DNA of 64,000 nucleotides from Daphnia carinata (Eukaryota; Arthropoda; Branchiopoda; Diplostraca; Daphniidae). Under the pieces are notes generated by a model. The model had not been told where the DNA came from and ran no database searches. It saw only the letters and a program-made list of their open reading frames with translations. Position 1 is the first letter of the stretch. Every line of letters starts with the position of its first letter. The stretch lies in contig NC_081335.1 in the NCBI RefSeq assembly GCF_022539665.2, positions 7,626,001 through 7,690,000 on the forward strand, given 5' to 3'. Positions 63,335 through 64,000 of the stretch are shown here, piece after piece. A program made the position numbers and the translations under genes.

Positions 63335-63990
63335 TTATGTAGGGTAGGAACGCTTTTCACCAAAGCAATGAATGATTTTGGTCTTTTCCTTTCTCTTTTC
63401 CTGTTCTTCGATACGTTCAACCCACTTCTTTTCCGTTTGTAATTTTGATTTCATCCTGTTTCTTAATTGGTTTGGTAAGCAATTCGACATTGTCTTTTGC
63501 CCATATTACCTTTAGTATACAGAAAAGTAAAATTATTTGATGATATAAATTTTTTTTTGTCAAATGAAAGTTACCTTAACATCTTCAACTCTTTGCCGAG
63601 CACCTTCCCGTTGCTGTTTCTCTTCAACGCTTCTTGCCTTCTCAACTTCTCCTTCGCTTTCCAAGAATATCAATTTTTCTTTGACTTTTTTTCATGTTTA
63701 TGATTGACGCGTTTGGACCTCAAGTGTATCTTTTTTTCAAAATGGTTGAGAGTTGATTGATGATTTGCTGATAACCATGCGGCCTTCACTGTAAGAATTG
63801 GTTTTGGCAGCGTACTGGTAGATCAGGAATTTCTGTTTTGACACACTCTGTAAGATCAGAGGTTAATGTCATTGATGCTGCCCTTGTGGCTTATGCAAGT
63901 TTTACAATTTTGGACCTCATCCTGTTATGTTTCCTGTTTAGTTTCTTCTTCTCAAACTTATCTAACCTCCGTTTAAGTTGGGTTTTCATT
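63335..63990 (-). pseudogene. Decayed gene for a basic, coiled-coil protein (unrecognised)
   Basis: Exon-like blocks on the - strand: KTQLKRRLDKFEKKKLNRKH (near 63970-63900); EVEKARSVEEKQQREGARQR ending at a GT donor at 63574; then DNVELLTKPIKKQDEIK running out of frame into LQTEKKWVERIEEQEKRKEK and a TAA at 63335. Strongly charged, Lys/Glu-rich, helical. A one-base shift near 63450 and stops upstream show decay. A ribosome-biogenesis or splicing-type protein is conceivable from composition only. Confidence 0.45.
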
Positions 63991-64000
63991 TTATTAGTCT

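Overview
The window looks like a heterochromatin-like, transposon-choked stretch of an arthropod genome, most likely a crustacean such as Daphnia. The evidence is indirect. Two recognisable host genes have short GT-AG introns (about 65-104 bp). Arthropod-type Ty3/gypsy elements with env genes fill most of the space. There is no bacterial-style gene organisation. The species itself is an inference.

Layout. 1-4313: 3' part of a DIRS-type tyrosine-recombinase retrotransposon on the + strand. 5786-8050 and 8475-10730: two decayed host genes on the + strand, an acid sphingomyelinase-like gene and a CIAO3/NARFL (Nar1) gene, both full of stops and frameshifts. 11263-62160: a nested array of gypsy-like elements. 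Family 1 (copies called A, C, D and F, all on the - strand) has the order LTR, tRNA-Leu primer site, ORF1, gag, pol, acc1, acc2, env, LTR. Family 2 (copies B on - and E on +) has a different LTR, a tRNA-Ala primer site (seen in B) and a different, baculovirus-F-like Env. A (16487-38554) sits inside D (11263-16486 plus 38555-40229). B (22389-30186) sits inside A with a perfect 4-bp duplication. A 734-bp TIR element lies just upstream of the A env. E (40230-47122) interrupts the end of C. C and F form a tandem pair sharing one LTR (53563-54373). F ends at about 61298, where it meets an inverted integrase fragment that carries a solo LTR (61649-62027). 62386-62571: a repeat with direct and inverted GGAGAAATAGGACC units. 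63335-63990: a decayed basic coiled-coil gene on the - strand.

The most unusual content is in family 1. Between integrase and env there are two small genes, acc1 and acc2, found in all four copies as far as each is preserved. Their proteins share a C-terminal signature (acidic-Trp, Ala-Val, ILxLDPxxRxPP, Trp). Acc2 in D and F and both accessory genes in A are preceded on the coding strand by a CTATATAA-type TATA box, so they look like separately transcribed units. In D the acc2 gene is an intact 435-codon fusion: the shared N-terminus runs into roughly 300 residues of unrecognised protein absent from the F copy. Env is of two unrelated kinds in the two families. Most structural genes are broken: A has lost an RT catalytic aspartate, C has lost its integrase, B has four UAG stops and one UGA. 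The accessory ORFs of A, D and F (acc1) stay open amid this decay.
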